Source of the DNA: Phycisphaerales bacterium
GTDB taxonomy: Bacteria; Planctomycetota; Phycisphaerae; UBA1845; Fen-1342
Length of the DNA stretch: 64,000 nucleotides
Reading direction: 5' to 3'
Assembly (NCBI GenBank): GCA_016716475.1
Contig: JADJWG010000001.1
Location: forward strand, 868,001 to 932,000
A model generated the notes under the pieces. The model saw nothing but the letters and a program-made list of their open reading frames with translations. It ran no database searches and was not told where the DNA came from. Positions 29,093-38,203 of this stretch are shown one piece after another; the stretch's first letter is position 1; every line of letters starts with the position of its first letter. The translations under genes were made by a program, and so were the position numbers.

Positions 29093-29704
29093 ATGGCTGA
29101 AGGGTCTGACCCGCAAATCTCGCACTTGCTTACGCGAGTGGACGGCGGCGATCGGCAGGCAGCCGAAGAGTTGCTGCCACTGGTCTACGAGGAGCTGCGT
29201 CGCCTCGCCCGGGCCCGCCTGTCTCATCAGCCGGCAGGCCTGACATTGCAGCCCACGGCCCTGGTACACGAGGCGTACCTGCGACTCGTCGGTGAGCGTG
29301 ATCCGGGCTGGAACGGTCGCGGGCATTTCTTCGCCGCGGCGGCGCTCGCGATGCGCCGGATTCTCGTAGATCGCGCTCGGCGAAAAGGCCGCCTGCGTCA
29401 CGGCGGCGAGAAGCGCCGGGTCGACCTCGACGCCGCGGAGGTCGTCGAGGAGCCGCGAAGCGACGATCTGCTGGTGATCGACGAGGCGCTGGCGCGATTG
29501 GAAGCTGACGATCCGCGCAAGGGGCAGATCGTCAACCTGCGGTATTTCGCTGGCCTCACCGAGCGGGAGGTCGCCGAGCTGCTGGGCATCTCAGTCTCCA
29601 CGGTCGAGCGCGAATGGCGCTATTGCCGACGCTGGCTCTTCACGCAGCTCGGGCAGCACGATGCGGAGCCGCATGATGACTCGAGACCTGAGGCGCGAAG
29701 CTGA
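29093..29704 (+). CDS. ECF-type RNA polymerase sigma factor (TIGR02999-like)
   Basis: A 203-residue sigma factor of the planctomycete and acidobacterial ECF group. Region 2 spans about residues 20-95 (LLPLVYEELRRLARARL, TALVHEAYLRLVG, FFAAAALAMRRILVDRARRK), and region 4 about 130-185 (IVNLRYFAGLTEREVAELLG, then STVEREW) with a helix-turn-helix. There is no anti-sigma gene beside it. Instead it overlaps the start of a TPR-linked Ser/Thr kinase gene by about 32 bases, so the kinase probably controls or is controlled with it. A TATAAT-type promoter lies upstream. Confidence 0.9.
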   Translation: MAEGSDPQISHLLTRVDGGDRQAAEELLPLVYEELRRLARARLSHQPAGLTLQPTALVHEAYLRLVGERDPGWNGRGHFFAAAALAMRRILVDRARRKGRLRHGGEKRRVDLDAAEVVEEPRSDDLLVIDEALARLEADDPRKGQIVNLRYFAGLTEREVAELLGISVSTVEREWRYCRRWLFTQLGQHDAEPHDDSRPEARS

Positions 29705-32588
29705 GACCATCTTCCACGAGGTTGTCGACTTGCCGTCGGACCGGCAGGCCGATGTGCTCGAGGCGCGCTGCGGTTCGCGACATCTCCTGCGCAGCGCGGT
29801 CGTGCGGCTCCTGCGCGCGTCTGACGACCTGATGGGCGACTTCCTGTGCGTCCCCCCCACCATGCCACTCGACGACCTCCCGATTCCGGAGCGCGTCGGG
29901 CGGTATCGCATCGAGAGCCAGATCGGTGCGGGTGGCATGGGGCTGGTGTATGCGGCCCGTCAGGAGAATCCCGACCGCCTGGTGGCGCTGAAGCTGCTTC
30001 GTCCGGGCTTGGTTTCGCCATCGTTGCTGCGCCGTTTTCGACACGAGGTCGAGGCACTGGCTGCGTTGCAGCACGCCGGGATCGCGCACATCTACGAAGC
30101 GGGAACCGCCGAGATCGAAATCGCCGGTGGGCACTTCGAGCAGCCCTATTTCGCGATGGAGCTGATCAAAGGTGATACCCTCATGGCCTACGCCGGCCGG
30201 AAAACACTGGGCATCCGCGAGCGGCTCGGCCTCCTTACGGCGGTGTGCGACGCTGTCCAGCACGCCCACCAGCGCGGCATCATTCACAGGGACCTCAAGC
30301 CCGCCAACATCCTCGTGGACGCGGCCGGCCGCCCCAAGATCCTCGACTTCGGCATCGCCCGCGTCGCCTCGGCCGACCTCGATGCGATGACCCGCCACAC
30401 TGAGGCGGGGCAACTGATCGGCACCTTGGCGTACATGAGCCCCGAGCAACTCGCAGGGGATCCGGAAGCACTCGACACCCGTTGCGACGTGTACTCCCTG
30501 GGGGTCGTCACGTTCGAACTGCTTACCGGCCGACTCCCCTACGACGTCGCGGGCAAGCCGCTTGCGGCCGCCGTACGCACGATCACCGAGTGCCCCGCGG
30601 CGCCGCTCAGCACATGGGACCGTGCATTCCGTGGGGATCTCGACACGATCGTGGCGAAGGCGCTCGAGAAGGATGCCGCTCGCCGCTACGCGTCGGCGCA
30701 TGCCTTCTCCGAGGACCTTCGGCGGTTCCTGAGTCATGAACCCGTTGCGGCCCGCCCACCCAGCACGTTGTATCTTGTGCGCAAGCTGGCACAGCGGAAC
30801 AAGGCACTCACCGGGGGTCTCACGGCGATGCTCGCCTCGCTCGTGATCGGCTTGTCCGTAGCAACCTACGGCCTGGTTACGGCATCGGCCGAACGCGACG
30901 CCAAGGCGGCCGTGCTCCGTGCCGAGACCCTGGCGCGCGGCGAAGCCCAGGCGATTGCGGCCTTCCTCGAAAAGATGCTTGCAGCCGCCGATCCACGGCG
31001 CGAAGGTCAGGACGCCCGGGTGATCGACCTGCTGGATGCGGCCGCAGCTTCCGCCGGCGCGGACTTCTCGGAGCAGCCGCTGATCCAAGCGCGGCTTCGG
31101 CACGTGATCGGAACTACGTATCAGCGGCTCGGTGCATATAGCCAGGCCGAGCCACACCTGCGCTACGCGCTCGAAGCACGCACAAGCCATCTGGGCGCGC
31201 AGCATCCCGACACCATCGACTCCCTGCACGAGCTCGGCGTCCTTTACGGCGCCTGGGGGCGTTATGCCGACTCCGAAGCGCTCCAGCTGCGCGCCCTCGA
31301 TCTGTTCAGGGAGGTGCACGGCAACGAAAACGACAGGACTCAAGCCGTGCTGCACGAGCTCGGGTCGCTCTACTCCAAGCTGGGCCGCTACGCAGAGTCC
31401 TTGTCTCTCCAAGAGGAGTCACTGGGGCTGTCCCGCCGACTGCGGGGAGACGATCACCCTGTCACTCTGACCGCCGCGAACAACCTGGGCCTGCTCTACC
31501 GGCGGCTCGGTCGCTTGGACGACGCCCTCGCGATCTACGAGACGACGCTTGCGACCCGCCGTCGCACTCTGGGCGAGGAGCACGCCGACACGCTGGTTTC
31601 CATGAATAACCTCGCGCACCTGTACCGCGCCCTCGGACGCCACCAGGATTCGGCCGACCTGCACGCTCGCACGCTATCGATCCGGCGGCGCGTCCTGACC
31701 GATGAACATCCGCACACGGTGATGTCCATGGACAATCTCGCCATGCTGCTGAGCGATCTCGAACGGCACGACGAAGCTGAGGCGCTTTACCTCGAAGCGC
31801 TGGAGCACAAACTGCGCATTTATGGCGAAGAGGGTCCGGAGACCTTGGTGACGCTGAACAACCTCGCCCGACACTACTCCGCCCAGCAGCGCTACGATGA
31901 CGCCATCCCGCTGTACGAGCGCACGTTGGCCATCCGGCGCCGCGTGCTCGGCCATGAGCACCCCGATACCCTCATCACGGTCAGCGATTTGGGCAACATG
32001 CTCGCTGCCCACGGGCAACCGGCAGAGGCCGAAACGGTGCTTCGCGAAGCACTGGCGGGTTTCCGCCGCGCGCTGGGCGACAATCACCCCGAGACGCTGA
32101 AGGCGCTCAACAACCTGGCCGTACTCCTCTTGCGTCAAAGTAAGCTGGCCGAAGCGGAGCCGTACTTCCGCGAAGCACTGGACGGCAGCCGTCGCGCTCT
32201 CGGCGAAGACCACCCGGACACCCTGAGCCAGTTCAACAACATGGGTGTGCTCCTGCGCGAGCTCGGACGTCTGGATGAGAGCGATACACTGGGGGCCGAA
32301 GCCGTGCAGCGGGCGCTTCGGGTTCTGCCCACGGGAAGCTGGACGGTAGGCGTCTACCGGTACCAACACGCTCGTACACTTGCGACGATGGAACGTCACC
32401 AGGCGGCCGAAGCGGAGTATCTCCAGGCCTACGCAGTCCTGGTAGAGTCCGTGGGTGCCAGCCATGTGCGGGCCACTCGGTGCGCCGGCGCCCTCGTGGA
32501 GTTATACGACGCGTGGCACGCGGTGGAACCACAGGGCGGCTACGACGTGAAGGCGAATGAGTGGCGCGCGCAGGCGGCCGCGCCTTAA
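29673..32588 (+). CDS. Ser/Thr protein kinase with TM segment and TPR array (unit A)
   Basis: A 971-residue Hanks-type kinase. The start at 29673 is preferred since CGGAG lies four bases upstream; 29661 and 29676 are alternatives. It has a Gly-rich loop (GAGGMG, about residue 86), Lys in VALKLL (about 107), HRDLKPANIL (about 205) and DFG (about 225), with APE-loop GTLAYMSPEQ, so catalysis should be intact. One hydrophobic segment (LTAMLASLVIGLSVATYGLV, about 383-402) anchors it in the membrane. The outer or C-terminal half has about ten kinesin-light-chain-like TPRs (R-R-x-L-G-x-x-H-P-x-T-L), a protein-binding platform. It forms a module with the overlapping ECF sigma gene. Confidence 0.9.
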   Translation: MMTRDLRREAETIFHEVVDLPSDRQADVLEARCGSRHLLRSAVVRLLRASDDLMGDFLCVPPTMPLDDLPIPERVGRYRIESQIGAGGMGLVYAARQENPDRLVALKLLRPGLVSPSLLRRFRHEVEALAALQHAGIAHIYEAGTAEIEIAGGHFEQPYFAMELIKGDTLMAYAGRKTLGIRERLGLLTAVCDAVQHAHQRGIIHRDLKPANILVDAAGRPKILDFGIARVASADLDAMTRHTEAGQLIGTLAYMSPEQLAGDPEALDTRCDVYSLGVVTFELLTGRLPYDVAGKPLAAAVRTITECPAAPLSTWDRAFRGDLDTIVAKALEKDAARRYASAHAFSEDLRRFLSHEPVAARPPSTLYLVRKLAQRNKALTGGLTAMLASLVIGLSVATYGLVTASAERDAKAAVLRAETLARGEAQAIAAFLEKMLAAADPRREGQDARVIDLLDAAAASAGADFSEQPLIQARLRHVIGTTYQRLGAYSQAEPHLRYALEARTSHLGAQHPDTIDSLHELGVLYGAWGRYADSEALQLRALDLFREVHGNENDRTQAVLHELGSLYSKLGRYAESLSLQEESLGLSRRLRGDDHPVTLTAANNLGLLYRRLGRLDDALAIYETTLATRRRTLGEEHADTLVSMNNLAHLYRALGRHQDSADLHARTLSIRRRVLTDEHPHTVMSMDNLAMLLSDLERHDEAEALYLEALEHKLRIYGEEGPETLVTLNNLARHYSAQQRYDDAIPLYERTLAIRRRVLGHEHPDTLITVSDLGNMLAAHGQPAEAETVLREALAGFRRALGDNHPETLKALNNLAVLLLRQSKLAEAEPYFREALDGSRRALGEDHPDTLSQFNNMGVLLRELGRLDESDTLGAEAVQRALRVLPTGSWTVGVYRYQHARTLATMERHQAAEAEYLQAYAVLVESVGASHVRATRCAGALVELYDAWHAVEPQGGYDVKANEWRAQAAAP

Positions 32589-32676
32589 GACACCGTGGCG
32601 GGTTTGGGCGCCCCGTCCGGCGCTCCGCCGCAAGCAGCTCCCGCGCCGCTTTCGGGACCCACACGCGCTGGAGCAC

Positions 32677-35600
32677 TCACGGACCGCTGGGACCATCCAC
32701 CACCAGCGCTGCGCGCCACGCGGCCGCCGCCACATCGTGGCCGCCGCCGGGCTCGGCCTGCTCCCAGGTTTCGTAGAGCTCGGCCAGGCGTGCGGTTGCC
32801 GAGCGGCAGCGCTGGTGCGCGGGGCTCCACGTTTCGACGAAGATCGCGTGTGCTTCCAGGAGCAATTCCTCGGCATCGCCGCAGCGGCCCTCCTGGAGCA
32901 GCAGGGCGCCCAGGTTAAGGCAAGTCACGCCCACCTCGTAATGCTGCGCACCGAGCACACGTCGGCGCGTCTCCAGCGCCTCGCGGTAGTATGCCTCGGC
33001 CTCTTTCAGCCGCCCGCGCAACGCGTGCAGGTAGCCGACATTGTTGACGGAGACCAGCGTGTCGGGGTGCTCGTCGCCCAGGATCGCGCGGCGGCGTTCC
33101 AGCACGCCCAGCAGCAATTCCTCACCCTCGTCGAGACGGCCCTGCTGCGCAAGCGCTACGCCCAGACTGTTCATCGAGGCCAGCGCATCCGGATGGTCCG
33201 CGCCATTCGCGCGGCTGCGACCCTCGAACGCCTCGCGAAAGTACTGCTCGCTCTCGGCGTGGCGCTCTTGGCACGCCAGCATGAAGCCGATGCTCTGCAC
33301 AGCCCTCAAGGTCTCGGGGTGCTCTTTGCCAAAGAGCCGCACCAGCCCCGCGTGCGCCTCACGTAAATACGGCTCGGCATCCGCAACCCGATCCTGGGCG
33401 AGGAGCACGTTCGCATACAGGATCATCGACCGCAGCGTGCCATCGTGCGCATCGCCGAGCAACTGGCGCGAGTCCTCCAGGGTGCGGACGGCGAACTCTG
33501 CCGCCTCGCCGAGTCGGCCCATCTGGTATAGCAGCGCGCCGAGGTTGCGCGCCGATTGCAGCGTGTCGCGATGCATCTCCCCGACGAGGCGGCGCGAGAG
33601 CTCGTACGACTCGCGGTAATACGGCTCAGCTTCGTGATAGCGCCCCTGGGCGTAAAGCACGAGCCCCATGTTGCCGGTGGAACCGTGCGTGTCGGGGTGA
33701 GCATCGCCCAGCACGCGCCGCGACCCCTCCAGCGCTGCGCGCAGCAGCGGTTCGGCCTCGGTCAGCCGGCGCTGCTCCCAATACAACATGCCGAGGTTGT
33801 TGATCGACGTGATCGTACGCGGGTGATCGTCGCCGAACAGCGATCGCCGGGCTGCGAGGACTTCCCGGAAACCTTCCTCCGCTTCCGCATACTTCCCCTG
33901 CGCCTGAAGCAGGTAGGCCATGTTGTTGATCGAGACCAGCGTATCGGGGTGCAGGTCACCCAGCAGCCGCCGGCGGGCTTCGGCCGCTGCACGGTAGTAG
34001 GGCTCCGCTTCCGCGAGCCGGCTCTGGGCCCGCAGCAGAAACCCCATGTTATTCACCGCATTGAGAGTGATCGGGTCGTTCTCGCCGAGCACGCGGCGGC
34101 TGCGTTCCAGGGACTCGCGGTACAGCGGCTCCGCCTCGGACCACCGGCCGAGACTCTGCAACGCTGCGGCGAGACTGCCGATGTCCACGAGTGTCTCCGG
34201 ATGGTCGTCCCCGCGCACGCGCCGGTCGCCCTCCACCGCCTCGCGGAAGAGCACCTCGGCCGGCGCCAGCTTGCCTTGCGCCATCAGCAGGGCCCCCAGC
34301 CGGCTGATCGAATTGAGCGTGTCGGGATGGTCGTCCCCGAGAGCGGCGCGACGCAGCGCCAGGGCCTCTTCCTGCGGGCCGGTCGCGCGCTGGAGCAACC
34401 CCAGCTTGCCCAGCGTGGTCGCGAGTGTCTGGAGCATGCGGGCCCGCACGAGCGGCCGGTCGGCAAATCGTTCGTCGATCGCCACAAGCGCCCGATCGAA
34501 AATGTTCGCCTCGACGCTGTGCAGCGCGAGGTTGGTGAAGTTCACCTCGTCGAGCAAGCGTACGAATCGTTGAATCTCCTCGTCGGTCCCTTCCGCACCA
34601 TCAGCAGGCGCAAGCGAACGGTGTGCCGCGTCGAGTAGTTCGGCTCGCAAGCCGGCACCCATCTGCTCCGGGTTGATATCCGCCAACATGAAGGCCTGGA
34701 ACTCAGTGACCTCCTGCGCTTCCTGCGCGGCCGCGAGCGCCCGGGCCTCGTTCGCTTCGGCGAGGATGCGCTGCCCTTCGGCCTGGCGCCAGAACGTAAG
34801 GGACGTGGCCAGACCGCCCACGAGCACCACGAGGAGCGCCGCGGCGAAACTCACGGGCAGGCGATGTCGCCGCAGTAGCTTCGACGCCACGTAGCCAAAC
34901 GAGTCGCGCCGCGCCGCGATGGGCTCGCCGGCCAGGTAGTGCCCCACGTCGCGGGCGAGCTCACCCGCACTCTGGTATCGTCGCGCCGGCTCCTTCGACA
35001 GGCACTTCAGCACGATCGTTTCGACATCGGCGTCAATGCCGCGCCGCAGCGTGCTCGGCCTCAATGGCACCGCACTCGTGATGTTGCCAACCACTTCGCG
35101 CATACTCCCGAAGACCGGGTAGGGATACGCGCCGGTGAGCATCTGGAAAAGGATCACGCCCAGCGAATACACATCCGTGCGGATGTCGAGCAGGTCGCCG
35201 CGGCCGTCCGCCTGCTCCGGGCTGGCCCACGGCAGCGACCCGACGAATTGCCCGGTCTGCGTCATGGTCGGCCCGGATTCGTCCACGGTAGTAAGCTTCG
35301 CCAGGCCGAAGTCGAGAATGCGCGGCTGGCCCTGCTCGTCGATGCGGATGTTCCCCGGCTTCAGGTCGCGGTGGATGACCCCCCGCAGGTGCGCCTCGCT
35401 CACCGCGTCACAGATCTTCAAGAACAGCTCGAGCGTCTCGCCGACTGAAAGCTCCGAGACGGCGATGTGCGCATCCAGCGGCCGGCCGGCGATGTAGTCC
35501 ATCACGTAATAGCGCCGGCCGGCGAACTGGCCCCGGTCGTGGATCGTCACGATGTGCGGATGCCGCAGGAGCGCGAGAACCGCGACCTCGCGGTCGAACC

Positions 35601-35916
35601 GGGCCAGCTCCGTCGCCTCGGCGAGCGGACCGTCGCGCAGAACCTTGATCGCCACCTTGCGCCGAGTCGATTCCTGGATCGCCTGGTAAACAACACCCTG
35701 GCCACCCCGATGAATCTCCCCCAGGATCACGTAGCCGGGGAACGACTCCGACGGCAGCAGCGCGGCGCTGCCGCCCGCTCCCGATGCGCGCGTCACGTCC
35801 GAGCTGCTGTGCGCAGCAACGGCGCGCACACGCTCGAACTGTCCCCAGGCCGCGTCGACCAGACGGCTGTCGACGTCACTGCGGTCTTCGCGGGTCGGAT
35901 CATGCTGCCATGTCAT
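32677..35916 (-). CDS. Ser/Thr protein kinase with TM segment and TPR array (unit B)
   Basis: A 1079-residue kinase with the same architecture as unit A. The Gly-rich loop reads HRGGQGVVY (about 69-77), Lys 91 in VAIKVL, HRDLKPGNI at 182-190 and DFG at 202-204. A transmembrane segment lies near 355-378 (VSFAAALLVVLVGGLATSL). At least twelve TPRs of the RRxLGxxHPDT type follow. It is downstream of a second ECF sigma gene on the minus strand (116-base gap). The two kinase genes converge tail to tail with only 88 bases between stops. Substrates are unknown; regulation of the paired sigma factor is inferred. Confidence 0.9.
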   Translation of the reverse strand: MTWQHDPTREDRSDVDSRLVDAAWGQFERVRAVAAHSSSDVTRASGAGGSAALLPSESFPGYVILGEIHRGGQGVVYQAIQESTRRKVAIKVLRDGPLAEATELARFDREVAVLALLRHPHIVTIHDRGQFAGRRYYVMDYIAGRPLDAHIAVSELSVGETLELFLKICDAVSEAHLRGVIHRDLKPGNIRIDEQGQPRILDFGLAKLTTVDESGPTMTQTGQFVGSLPWASPEQADGRGDLLDIRTDVYSLGVILFQMLTGAYPYPVFGSMREVVGNITSAVPLRPSTLRRGIDADVETIVLKCLSKEPARRYQSAGELARDVGHYLAGEPIAARRDSFGYVASKLLRRHRLPVSFAAALLVVLVGGLATSLTFWRQAEGQRILAEANEARALAAAQEAQEVTEFQAFMLADINPEQMGAGLRAELLDAAHRSLAPADGAEGTDEEIQRFVRLLDEVNFTNLALHSVEANIFDRALVAIDERFADRPLVRARMLQTLATTLGKLGLLQRATGPQEEALALRRAALGDDHPDTLNSISRLGALLMAQGKLAPAEVLFREAVEGDRRVRGDDHPETLVDIGSLAAALQSLGRWSEAEPLYRESLERSRRVLGENDPITLNAVNNMGFLLRAQSRLAEAEPYYRAAAEARRRLLGDLHPDTLVSINNMAYLLQAQGKYAEAEEGFREVLAARRSLFGDDHPRTITSINNLGMLYWEQRRLTEAEPLLRAALEGSRRVLGDAHPDTHGSTGNMGLVLYAQGRYHEAEPYYRESYELSRRLVGEMHRDTLQSARNLGALLYQMGRLGEAAEFAVRTLEDSRQLLGDAHDGTLRSMILYANVLLAQDRVADAEPYLREAHAGLVRLFGKEHPETLRAVQSIGFMLACQERHAESEQYFREAFEGRSRANGADHPDALASMNSLGVALAQQGRLDEGEELLLGVLERRRAILGDEHPDTLVSVNNVGYLHALRGRLKEAEAYYREALETRRRVLGAQHYEVGVTCLNLGALLLQEGRCGDAEELLLEAHAIFVETWSPAHQRCRSATARLAELYETWEQAEPGGGHDVAAAAWRAALVVDGPSGP

Positions 35917-36032
35917 GTCATCATCCCGAGACGTGAGTCAACGTCCGCCGGAGCCGCTCTGATCTGCGCAAGTACGGCGCCACGCGCTCCTCCGGCCCTC
36001 TACATCCCTTGACGCCAAACGTCCCCCCCGTC

Positions 36033-36656
36033 TCACGCGCCGGAGCTGAAGAATCGCGACGGCGACCCCAGTAACTCACGCATCCGGTCGTGCGCCCGCG
36101 CCCGCAGCATGTACACCGCCCCCGGCGAGCGGCCCAGCCGCTCGGCCACCGTGCCCGCCGGCAGCCCCTCCAGGTCGATGTGCCGCACGACCGCCGCGTA
36201 GTCCGGCGGCAGCGCCGCCAGCACCCCTTCCAGCACCTGGCCCGCCTCCGCCCGTGCCGCGTGCCGGCTGGGCGTGGATTCCGCCGCCCCGAGCAACTCG
36301 AGCAAACCCACCGCCGAATCGCCCCCGCCCGGCACCGCGATCCGCCGCGCGGGGTGCGGGCGCTTCTGCCGTGTCAGGCCGCGGACTGCGTCGCGCAGCG
36401 CGTTGCGCGCGATTTGTGACAGCCAGGCCACGAACGCCGGCGGGTCGCGCGCCGTGAGCTGCTCGATGTGCAGGAACGCCTCCAGGTACGTCACCTGCAT
36501 CACATCGTCTTCGTCGAGCAGACTTCGCAAGCGGCGGTCGATGCGGCCCTGCAGCGCCTCACGCACCTGCGGGCCGTACCGCTTCAGCAGGCGGCGCAGC
36601 GCTTCCGTATCGCCCGCCACCGCCCGCTCAAGATCGTGCGCATCGGTCTCGGCCAT
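36033..36656 (-). CDS. ECF-type RNA polymerase sigma factor (unit B)
   Basis: A 207-residue sigma factor. The ATG at 36656 gives the normal family length; an upstream open frame is not coding-like. Region 2 lies at about residues 20-95 (LLDEDDVMQVTYLEAFLHI, FVAWLSQIARNALRDAVRG), with a linker rich in Arg/Pro/Gly. Region 4 is at about 140-195 (LPPDYAAVVRHIDLEGL, then VAERLGRSPGAVYMLRARAH). It differs in group from the sigma factor of unit A. The TPR kinase gene follows on the same strand. No anti-sigma gene is seen. Confidence 0.88.
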   Translation of the reverse strand: MAETDAHDLERAVAGDTEALRRLLKRYGPQVREALQGRIDRRLRSLLDEDDVMQVTYLEAFLHIEQLTARDPPAFVAWLSQIARNALRDAVRGLTRQKRPHPARRIAVPGGGDSAVGLLELLGAAESTPSRHAARAEAGQVLEGVLAALPPDYAAVVRHIDLEGLPAGTVAERLGRSPGAVYMLRARAHDRMRELLGSPSRFFSSGA

Positions 36657-36918
36657 GGCCACAAATTCCCGGTCGGCCCAGTCCCCGTCACCCCCGGCGA
36701 GTGGCAAGCTACACCTTGCTCGCGCCGTGGTCAAGCCCGCACCGCAAGGCCTTCCCTCCGAACTGTTTGGAGGCCGCCCCCTCCCCGCTCTTCGCACCCC
36801 ATGCACAATGCCACCGATGGGTAGCATGGGCGGTGATGGCCCCCATGATTTCGCCGTGAGTGGTGTACTTGTGAAGCGGTGTCACGCACAGGCCGGGCGG
36901 GATTTCACACACACCGCG

Positions 36919-37482
36919 CTACCCACCCTCCCGAACCGTGACGCCGGCCGCGACAGTTCGCCAGCGCTTGGTGACCGCAACGACCCGTCGCGTCTCCGGG
37001 TGAAGCAGCACACACAGGCAGTCCCCCTCGACACGCAGCCCCTCGTGCACGTGCTCCCACTCCAGGCGGGTGACCATGCGGCCGGGTGCAAACAGCTCGT
37101 GGCGGAATACCGTCAGCCGTGCCTCCCGCGGCACCACGACCGCGGCGTGCGCGGCCGCCAACGCATCGGCCTGCGTCAACATCACCGTCGTGGGCGGGTC
37201 AGCCAGCCGATCAATGCGGCGATGCAATACGTCCCCTGTATCGCCATCGAACTGGACATGCGCGGCCGACCAGTGCCGCCAGGTGCGCATGCGGACCTGC
37301 GTGCCGCCCGCGTAACGCTCCACAGCTCCGACCTCGCATTGAAAGAACCAATCCGGCCGGCTCGTCGACACACCGCCGCGTACGAGTCGACCACGCAGCA
37401 GGCGCTGCACGGTCTCCGTGGCCACGTCGCAAAGCCGTTGGGCATCATCCTGGGAAGGCGCATCCATCGGTCCGCACCTCAT
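36919..37482 (-). CDS. PepSY-like protein, candidate immunity/inhibitor (187 aa)
   Basis: The last gene of the minus-strand island. A 187-residue protein whose second half looks like two PepSY-like units: HVQFDGDTGDVLHRRI, then EWEHVHEGLRVEGD and VLLHPETRRVVAVTKRW. PepSY domains occur in protease propeptides and act as inhibitors. No signal peptide is evident. Its ATG overlaps the stop of the 80-residue gene (ATGA), so translation is coupled. The location next to a putative effector protease suggests an immunity or inhibitory role, which is inference only; the sequence match to PepSY is by eye. Confidence 0.55.
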   Translation of the reverse strand: MRCGPMDAPSQDDAQRLCDVATETVQRLLRGRLVRGGVSTSRPDWFFQCEVGAVERYAGGTQVRMRTWRHWSAAHVQFDGDTGDVLHRRIDRLADPPTTVMLTQADALAAAHAAVVVPREARLTVFRHELFAPGRMVTRLEWEHVHEGLRVEGDCLCVLLHPETRRVVAVTKRWRTVAAGVTVREGG

Positions 37483-37721
37483 GCGCTGCGCACCACGTCG
37501 AGAATTTTACCCGTCACATCGTCCACCCGTACCTCAGCGAAGCCCCAAGCGCTCGACAGCGTCACAATCCACGCTACGCGGTGCTCCACCGGCTTGGCAC
37601 GCGCACCATCGCCGGCACATGGTACCAGCGCCCGCTCGGCCGCTACGGGCGCGAATTCGTCATCAAGCTCAAGCTGGTGACGTGCTGCCTGTACCGCTGC
37701 TTTTGCCTCGACCGCGGTCAC
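37479..37721 (-). CDS. Small PepSY-like protein (80 aa), GTG start
   Basis: An 80-residue protein too short to stand out by length. The start is a GTG at 37721 with GGAGG seven bases upstream; its bases overlap the TGA of the preceding gene (GTGA). The C-terminal part (WIVTLSSAWGFAEVRVDDVT, then ILDVV) has the strand-strand-Asp-x-x-x-Gly pattern of a single PepSY repeat. A longer frame up to 37955 exists but overlaps the previous gene heavily and has poor coding character. Position and coupling link it to the effector genes upstream. Confidence 0.55.
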   Translation of the reverse strand: MTAVEAKAAVQAARHQLELDDEFAPVAAERALVPCAGDGARAKPVEHRVAWIVTLSSAWGFAEVRVDDVTGKILDVVRSA

Positions 37722-38203
37722 TGTATCGCCTCCATCGGATTGCCAGACAGGCACTGCACTACGCACATGTCCTCTGGGTCCACCCATGCCCGCAACGTGC
37801 CGCTCGGAACGGCATCCCCACCGAGAATCAGCACCGCTTCGAGCGTCCAGCCCAGCGGCGGGAGCTCCCGCGGCCGCAACTCGCCCAGGCGCGTACCGGC
37901 CGGCAGTTCGAGTTCGGCGATGATGATCTCGAGCAGCAGGTCGCGGTGGATCCACTTGGGCTGCGCCGCACCCCGGCGGCCCTCATCGCGCCACCCGATC
38001 GCTCGCCCCTGTTCATCGAAGTAGACCACGATGTCGGCCGCGCGGGTCAGGATGCTCAGCGCGTGCTCGGAGAGATTTCGCAGCCACTCCGGCGACCACG
38101 CCTCCTCCGCCTCGCAAGGCACGATACGACGGTCGCGCGGCTCACGCCCCAGCGTCCGTTCGATCTCCACGACGCTCCGCTCGTCGAAGCTCGGCGCACT
38201 CAT
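37718..38203 (-). CDS. Hypothetical protein, candidate immunity (161 aa)
   Basis: A 161-residue acidic, cytoplasmic-looking protein. Its ATG at 38203 overlaps the stop of the 623-residue gene by four bases (ATGA). Segments such as IVVYFDEQGRAIGWRDEGR and LRAWVDPEDMCVVQCL resemble strands of PepSY-like or other small alpha/beta domains, but I cannot assign a family. Its tight coupling directly after the proposed effector is the arrangement expected for an immunity gene. Confidence 0.6.
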   Translation of the reverse strand: MSAPSFDERSVVEIERTLGREPRDRRIVPCEAEEAWSPEWLRNLSEHALSILTRAADIVVYFDEQGRAIGWRDEGRRGAAQPKWIHRDLLLEIIIAELELPAGTRLGELRPRELPPLGWTLEAVLILGGDAVPSGTLRAWVDPEDMCVVQCLSGNPMEAIQ

